A stretch of DNA of 64,000 bases from Roseiarcus sp963726105 (GTDB taxonomy: Bacteria > Pseudomonadota > Alphaproteobacteria > Rhizobiales > Beijerinckiaceae). Position numbers and translations under genes: made by a program. The DNA lies in assembly GCA_963726105.1 (NCBI GenBank), contig CAVSBJ010000019.1:248001-312000 (forward strand), in the 5' to 3' direction. The notes under the pieces were generated by a model. It was given only the letters and a program-made list of their open reading frames with translations, was not told the DNA's origin and ran no database searches. Shown here in pieces: positions 59,399 to 64,000 of the stretch (within the stretch, counting starts at the first letter, position 1; each line of letters opens with the position of its first letter).

Positions 59399-59755
59399 TT
59401 AGCTTTTGAGCCAGTCCAGCGCCTCGCCCTCGTGGCTCTTCTCAAACAGTCTCACGTGGGGATGCAGGAACACCTTGACCGCGCCAATCAGCCAGCGCTG
59501 CCATTCGTGCGCGGCGATCACGGCGATGCGGTCTACTTTTTGCTGATGCGATTTGACGAAGGCGGCGTGTTCCTCGAGGGCGGCGAGATCGTTCCATCCC
59601 GCCAAATCGGAGGCGTCGATCAGCAGCCTGAACTGCCCTCCCTGCCGGATGAGCGGCTCGACTTGACGCGCCAATTCAGCGAAATCGCCCGATCGCAGTT
59701 TTGTCGGCGCGACGACTTTCAGGATGCGGTCGCCGATCCGTTCGGCTTTTATCAT
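59399..59755 (-). CDS. SpoIIAA-like (STAS superfamily) protein
   Basis: A 118-residue cytosolic protein of the SpoIIAA-like family: N-terminal strand and helix (IKAERIGDRILKVVAPTKL), LRSGDFAELARQVEPL, the LLIDASDLAGWN strand and the C-terminal HPHVRLFEKSHEGEALDWL. Members bind small ligands or act in signalling; the role here is unknown. ATG 59755 with AGGG eight bases upstream is preferred to the in-frame GTG at 59764. Confidence 0.85.
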   Translation of the reverse strand: MIKAERIGDRILKVVAPTKLRSGDFAELARQVEPLIRQGGQFRLLIDASDLAGWNDLAALEEHAAFVKSHQQKVDRIAVIAAHEWQRWLIGAVKVFLHPHVRLFEKSHEGEALDWLKS

Positions 59756-59899
59756 CGCTTCCACCCTCGCCGACCCAATTCCCGTCCAAGCAAGTCGACC
59801 AGCTTTGCGGCTTTTGCAAGGGGTGTGGATGTGTGGGCTTTGAGCGCGCTTGGTGGCCTCGCGCAGACTTCGACATTCGCGCGGCGAGTCCGGATCCGG

Positions 59900-61522
59900 T
59901 CAATGCGCCGCTGGCGCCGGACCCCCGCCGAGCTTGACCTTCCGCAGGCTCATCGCCAGCGGAACGGCGGCGAGCGAGAGCAGCATCAGCACCCAGAACA
60001 CGTCGACGTAGGATAAGTAGGCGGATTGGTTCTGGACCTGCTGGCCGATCCAGGCGACCGCCCGAGCCTGCGCCTCGCTCGGCGAGAAGCCCTGCAAGGC
60101 AAAGTAGTGCGTCGCCTGCTGCAGCGTGTTCTGATATTGCGGGCTCGACGGGGTCACGTGCTCGATGAGCCGGCTCTGATGGAACTGCTCGCGATGCGTG
60201 AGCACGTTGGACGCGATCGAAACCCCGATCGAGCCGCCGGTGTTACGCGCCGCATTGATGAGAGCCGACGCCATATCAATCCGGTTCTGCGGGATGCCGT
60301 CGTAAGACGCGGCGATGATTGGGATAAAGATGAGCGGCAGGCCGACGCCAAGCGCCATGCGCGTGCGCGCCAGGAACCAGAAGTCGAGATCCCCGTAGAC
60401 GTTCGTCAGCTGATACATCGAGATCGCGGCGAAGACCGCGCCGGTCATGATCAGGTATTTCGGCTGGATCCGCCCCGAGACCTGTCCGACGATGAACATC
60501 ATCACCATGGTGACGAGGCCGCCGGGCGAGAGGACAAGGCCGGCCCACGTCGCCGTGTAGCCGAATTCCGTCTGCACCATAAGCGGCAGGAACTGGGTCG
60601 TCGCGTAGAGGATCGCGCCCGTCGCCCCCATCACCAGGAAGCAGGCGCCAAACTGTCGCGACCCGACCATGCGCATGTCGATCATCGGATCGCGCCGGCT
60701 CAATTCCCAGGGAATCATGAGCACGAACGCGACGGCGCAAATGGCTGTGAACGTTATGATAAAGCTCGATCCGAACCAGTCATCCTCAAGCCCGCGGTCG
60801 AGCACGACCTCAAGCGCGCCGAGAAAAGTCGCCACCAGGAGAAAGCCGACAACATCGAATCGGGCCTGCTTCTCCGGATTGGGTTTGTCGGCGGGCAGAA
60901 GGACGGCGATCAGCGCGATCGTGGCAAGGCCTACCGGACCGTTGATCAAGAAGCACCATCGCCAGGTGAAATTATCGGCGAGCCAGCCGCCGAGCGTCGG
61001 CCCGACCACAGGCGCCACGACCACGGCGATGCCGAACAGCGCAAACGCTTGTCCGCGCTTTTGCGGCGGGAACGCGTCAGCCAAAATCGATTGCGACACC
61101 GGCACCATGCCGCCGCCGGCCAGACCTTGCAGGATGCGGAACAAGAGCAACGAGTTCAAATTCCAGGCTTGCGCGCACAGGATCGAACTGACGCTGAAGA
61201 GCCCGAGGCAGATCAGGAAGAAGGTCTTGCGGCCAAACAGACGGGCGAGGAACGGGCTCGCCGTCAGGCTGATAGCGTTGGAGACCAGATAGCTGGTCAC
61301 GACCCAGGAAGCTTCGTCCGAGCTGACCCCCATGCCGCCGGCGATATAGGGCAGCACAACGTTGGCGATCGTGGTGTCGAGCACCTCCATGAAGGCCGCA
61401 AGCGCGACCAGAACGGCGATGATCCACGGGTTGCCTGCCGCTTCGCCTCTAGCTGCCGGCGAGGCGCCGGCGTCGCCGCTCGCTGCCGGCGGGGCGCCGG
61501 CGTGCGCGGCGGTGTCGCTCAC
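59900..61522 (-). CDS. DHA2 family drug:H+ antiporter, second copy (EmrB-like)
   Basis: A 540-residue 14-helix major facilitator of the EmrB/QacA type: AAFMEVLDTTIANVVLPYI in helix 1, WVVTSYLVSNAISL, GRKTFFLI, RILQGLAGGGMVPVSQS, GPTLGGWLADN. Distinct from the pump at 47281-48849, which it resembles only at family level. The GTG start at 61522 overlaps the stop of the adaptor gene (GTGA), so the pair is translationally coupled. C-terminus Gly/Pro/Ala-rich. Confidence 0.93.
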   Translation of the reverse strand: MSDTAAHAGAPPAASGDAGASPAARGEAAGNPWIIAVLVALAAFMEVLDTTIANVVLPYIAGGMGVSSDEASWVVTSYLVSNAISLTASPFLARLFGRKTFFLICLGLFSVSSILCAQAWNLNSLLLFRILQGLAGGGMVPVSQSILADAFPPQKRGQAFALFGIAVVVAPVVGPTLGGWLADNFTWRWCFLINGPVGLATIALIAVLLPADKPNPEKQARFDVVGFLLVATFLGALEVVLDRGLEDDWFGSSFIITFTAICAVAFVLMIPWELSRRDPMIDMRMVGSRQFGACFLVMGATGAILYATTQFLPLMVQTEFGYTATWAGLVLSPGGLVTMVMMFIVGQVSGRIQPKYLIMTGAVFAAISMYQLTNVYGDLDFWFLARTRMALGVGLPLIFIPIIAASYDGIPQNRIDMASALINAARNTGGSIGVSIASNVLTHREQFHQSRLIEHVTPSSPQYQNTLQQATHYFALQGFSPSEAQARAVAWIGQQVQNQSAYLSYVDVFWVLMLLSLAAVPLAMSLRKVKLGGGPAPAAH

Positions 61523-62913
61523 ACGCGCCTCCGCCACCGGCCGAAGTCGGCTTTCCATCTCTCATAGAGAGAAGGCGTCGGGTCCACTCGGACGGTCGGA
61601 ACGACCGACATGCCCGGGCCAAGCGAGACGTCGGTCGGCGGATTGTCCAGGATCAGCTTGACCGGTACGCGCTGGACAATCTTGACGTAGTTGCCAGTCG
61701 CGTTTTCTGGCGGCAGCAGCGAAAACGCGGGGCCAGAGCCGGGCTGGACGCTGTCCACATGGCTATGGAAGGTGCGTTCCGGGTATGCGTCGATCTCAAG
61801 ATCAACCGGTTGTCCAGGCCGCATGCGGTCGAGCTGGGTCTCCTTAAAGTTCGCCACCACCCAGATTTCGTCCGGCACCAACATGGCGAGGTTCGTGCCC
61901 GCCTGGGCATATTGGCCGACGGCGCCGCTTAGGTTGACAACGCGCCCTGGCTGGTCTGCGATGACGGTCGTATAGCCGAGGTTGAGCTTTGCCTGGTCGA
62001 GCTGGGCCTGCGCCTGGGCGAGGCTGGCCTCCTGGGACGTGCGCTGCGCCCTGAGCGTGTCAATTTGCCGCTGCGCCACTCTCAGAGTCGCTTGCGCGCT
62101 GTCAACAGTCGCCTGCTGGGCTTTGAGATTCTGGACGTCAGTGGTTCCCTGCTGAGCCGTCGCCCAACCCTGCCTGACCAGCGGCTGGTCGCGTCCCCAT
62201 GTGACCTTCGCGAGTTCCTGGTTCGCCTGCGTCTGAGCCACCTGCGCCTGGGCTGACGCAATCTGCGCGTTCTGCGTGGCGATCTGCGTGTCGACGCTGT
62301 GGATGCCGGCTTCGGCTCCCGCCACCTGGGCCTGGGCCTGGGCGAGCGCGGTCAGGTAATCGCGCTGGTCGATCCGGGCGATCACGTCGCCCTTGTTGAC
62401 ATGCTGGTTGTCGGTAACCGGAACCGCCGTGACATAGCCCGCGACCTTGGGCGCGATCGCGAACTGGCGCGCCGCGATGAAAGCGTCGTCCGTCGATTCG
62501 AAATGGGAGGCATTGTCCCAGTAGACGTATCCGGCCACCCCTGCCGCCAAGAGTGCGATCAGGCCCGCGCCGGCCATCAATGGGTGGCGGCGGAGAAAGC
62601 CTTTGCGCGGCGGCTCGGGCTTCTTGTCTTTCGCTGCAGCCTCTTGACCGGGCTTGGCCTCCGGGTCGGAGGGGCCGCCCGGCCGGTCCGTCTTCTCCGC
62701 CGGCTCAGCAGGGGGCGCGGTCTTCTCCGGAACTTCCGCAGGCCGCTCGGCCCCCGGTTGCTTCTCGGGAGGGGGAGCGCGCAAGGCGATGATGTCGCGC
62801 TTGGGACTCGCCGAGCCGCCGGAGCGCGGCGGCGAGACCTTGTCCCAATCCGCTTCGGACGCAGGCGCATCCTTATACATTTTCTCGCCGCGGTCCTGAT
62901 TCCTGCGCGCCAT
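61519..62913 (-). CDS. HlyD/EmrA family membrane fusion protein, second copy
   Basis: A 464-residue adaptor. N-terminal cytosolic part (about 110 residues) is charged and Pro/Glu/Ala-rich; membrane helix LMAGAGLIALLAAGVAGYVYW; then STDDAFIAARQFAIAPKVAG, a long coiled coil of Ala/Gln heptads (AQAQVAGAEAGI, QIASAQAQVAQTQ) and barrel (DEIWVVANFKETQLDRM). ATG 62913, with GGGAG upstream, was chosen over the upstream frame start at 62973. It lies beside a divergent tetR with an operator-like palindrome between them. Confidence 0.92.
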   Translation of the reverse strand: MARRNQDRGEKMYKDAPASEADWDKVSPPRSGGSASPKRDIIALRAPPPEKQPGAERPAEVPEKTAPPAEPAEKTDRPGGPSDPEAKPGQEAAAKDKKPEPPRKGFLRRHPLMAGAGLIALLAAGVAGYVYWDNASHFESTDDAFIAARQFAIAPKVAGYVTAVPVTDNQHVNKGDVIARIDQRDYLTALAQAQAQVAGAEAGIHSVDTQIATQNAQIASAQAQVAQTQANQELAKVTWGRDQPLVRQGWATAQQGTTDVQNLKAQQATVDSAQATLRVAQRQIDTLRAQRTSQEASLAQAQAQLDQAKLNLGYTTVIADQPGRVVNLSGAVGQYAQAGTNLAMLVPDEIWVVANFKETQLDRMRPGQPVDLEIDAYPERTFHSHVDSVQPGSGPAFSLLPPENATGNYVKIVQRVPVKLILDNPPTDVSLGPGMSVVPTVRVDPTPSLYERWKADFGRWRRRV

Positions 62914-62950
62914 GGCCGGAACTCCCGAAAACTCGCCCCTTAACGCCCTC

Positions 62951-62971
62951 GAAACGAAACTGTTCCGTTCC
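62951..62971. promoter_or_regulatory. Putative TetR operator
   Basis: GAAACGAAAC (62951-62960), one base, GTTCCGTTCC (62962-62971): the arms are complementary in 8 of 10 positions. It lies in the 118-base space between the divergent adaptor and tetR genes and is of the form seen for TetR repressors of efflux pumps. Confidence 0.55.
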
Positions 62972-63031
62972 ATTTACTTTGGTGACGGTCGCCCCTAAAT
63001 CAAGGGCGCCAAATCCCGCAGTCGCGGGTTT

Positions 63032-63797
63032 ATGAAAGCGATGGAAGGCGAAGCAGCGATGGAAGGGGCGTGGATCCCCGAGCAAGGCGAACGCGGACGC
63101 GGCCCTGTGCGTTCCGGTCGGCCCCCGCGCGCGCTCGCGGGCCGGGTCGAGGAACGGATCCTCGACGCGGCGGGCCGCGTCTTTCTCGAGCGCGGTTTCC
63201 AGGGCGCGAGCGTCGACGAGATCGCCGAGGCGGCCTCGGCCGGCAAACCCACGATCTACGCCCGGTTTCCCAATAAGCAGGCGTTGTTCACCGCGGTGAT
63301 CGAGAGGCTGGTGCGGCGAAATACGAGCCTTGACGCCTTCTCCTGCGCGGGAAGATCGGTTGAGGAGCGTCTCGACGCTTTGGCCGTCCTCATCCTGACC
63401 CGGGTTCTGACCGTCGAGACGGTTGGGCTCATTCGGGTCGCGGTCGCCGAAGCGCGGCGATTTCCCGATCTGGCGACAAGCGTGAGCTGCATGGGGCGCG
63501 AGCGCCCTACGGAAGCGGTCGCCGGGAATCTTTGGCGACTTGGCCGCGTCCAGCGAAATCGACGCTTCGCCCGCGTTCACGCCGGAGAAACTCCGGGAAA
63601 CCGCGCGCCGGTTTCTCGACCTCGTGGTCTTGCCGATGCTGATGAGAGCGCTGTTTGGCGAGGACCTGGCTGCGCTACGGGCCGAGATCGAGCCACACGC
63701 GGCCCGGGCGGTCGACTTCTTTCTCGCCGGCTGCGGGCACGCAAAAGGGCCGGCTCGCGCGACTACGCCTTCGGATCATCCTCTTCCGAGGGAATGA
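63032..63797 (+). pseudogene. TetR/AcrR family regulator, frameshifted at 63524-63526
   Basis: N-terminal HTH is complete: RILDAAGRVFLERGF, ASVDEIAEAASAGKPTIYARF and PNKQALFTAVIE. The ligand-binding domain follows (VAVAEARRFPDL) until TEAVA, where the frame becomes meaningless. One base later, another frame continues GIFGDLAASSEIDASPAFTP and RRFLDLVVLPMLMRALFGEDL, a regular C-terminus. Removing one G of GGG at 63524-63526 gives a 254-residue protein. It is divergent from, and probably controls, the adjacent efflux pair. The start could also be ATG 63041 or 63059. It may be a sequencing error. Confidence 0.85.
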
Positions 63798-64000
63798 CGA
63801 CCCCGGAGTTCGGCTCGATCCAGGCCATGTGGTCGTGGACGGCGACGCAGCCAGGCGTATTCTCGGCGATCACCTTGAGCGCGCCGCGCAGCCGTTCATC
63901 GATGATCGAGCCGCCGAAGGTGACGACGCCATTTTGCACCTCGACGCTCACGCTCGCGCGCGGCGCCCACTCAAGCTTGTCGAGCTCGGCCAGGATCGCG
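63763..64000 (-). CDS. BON domain protein (C-terminal part)
   Basis: The frame runs off the right edge: 78 residues are visible. It starts ILAELDKLEWAPRASVSVEV and contains NGVVTFGGSIIDERLRGALKV, AENTPGC-x-AVHDHMAW and ends EPNSGVVIPSEEDDPKA. This is a BON domain ending of a kind known from CBS-BON proteins of Rhizobiales, so the N-terminal part is probably a pair of CBS domains, not visible here. Such proteins are thought to bind phospholipid or nucleotides. The stop is inside the end of the convergent tetR. Confidence 0.8.
   Translation of the reverse strand, partial: AILAELDKLEWAPRASVSVEVQNGVVTFGGSIIDERLRGALKVIAENTPGCVAVHDHMAWIEPNSGVVIPSEEDDPKA

Overview
The window is GC-rich DNA from a proteobacterial chromosome, most likely an alphaproteobacterium of the order Hyphomicrobiales (Rhizobiales), perhaps near Beijerinckiaceae or Methylocystaceae. 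The evidence is a GTTC-N7-GTTC LexA box between ssb and uvrA, secreted proteins with the PEPxxWAM form of the PEP-CTERM tail, intergenic palindromic repeats of a type common in Rhizobiales, and the overall look of the proteins. The order is an inference; no rRNA or tRNA gene was seen.

Layout. 1-2430: the end of an adenylate cyclase/alpha-beta hydrolase fusion, then debris: a transposase fragment, a nested palindrome and a decayed cysteine-cluster gene. 2430-8760: coaD, DUF2218, OsmC, a Rieske oxygenase, a TRIC-type channel, a benzoylformate decarboxylase-like enzyme and a helix-turn-helix protein. 8888-17371: gyrA, a PEP-CTERM protein, an AraC regulator, an SDR, a glutathione peroxidase, a small Gly-Cys-Gly secreted protein and a frameshifted DUF2252 gene. 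18056-24663: a DNA-repair pair (ssb and uvrA, divergent around an SOS box) bracketed by AT-richer accessory genes (an FRG-domain protein and a PD-(D/E)XK-like protein), plus a second PEP-CTERM protein. 25199-33591: glmS, a biuret-hydrolase-like gene with a permease, a glycine-rich PEP-CTERM protein and a relic of another, an RraA-like protein, an SRAP protein and two unannotated microproteins of 28 and 26 residues.

33904-45389 is the division and cell-wall (dcw) cluster: MraZ boxes, mraZ-rsmH-ftsL-ftsI-murE-murF-mraY-murD-ftsW-murG. It makes the lipid-linked peptidoglycan precursor and the septal synthase. It stops after murG; the usual murC-murB-ddl-ftsQAZ half is absent here, and a convergent FG-GAP repeat protein follows. 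47281-50701 is a marR-emrA-emrB efflux operon. 50869-51225 is hydroxyisourate hydrolase. 51439-57670 is a pyruvate dehydrogenase operon with homodimeric E1 (aceE-aceF-lpdA). The right end has an epimerase, a second emrA-emrB efflux pair with a divergent, frameshifted tetR, and the C-terminus of a BON-domain protein.

Four genes (DUF2252, DUF1697, the uvrA N-terminus and tetR) carry small indels. In three of them, adding or removing one G in a short G-run restores a full family-length protein. This looks more like sequencing or assembly error than decay, and it matters to anyone using the protein predictions.
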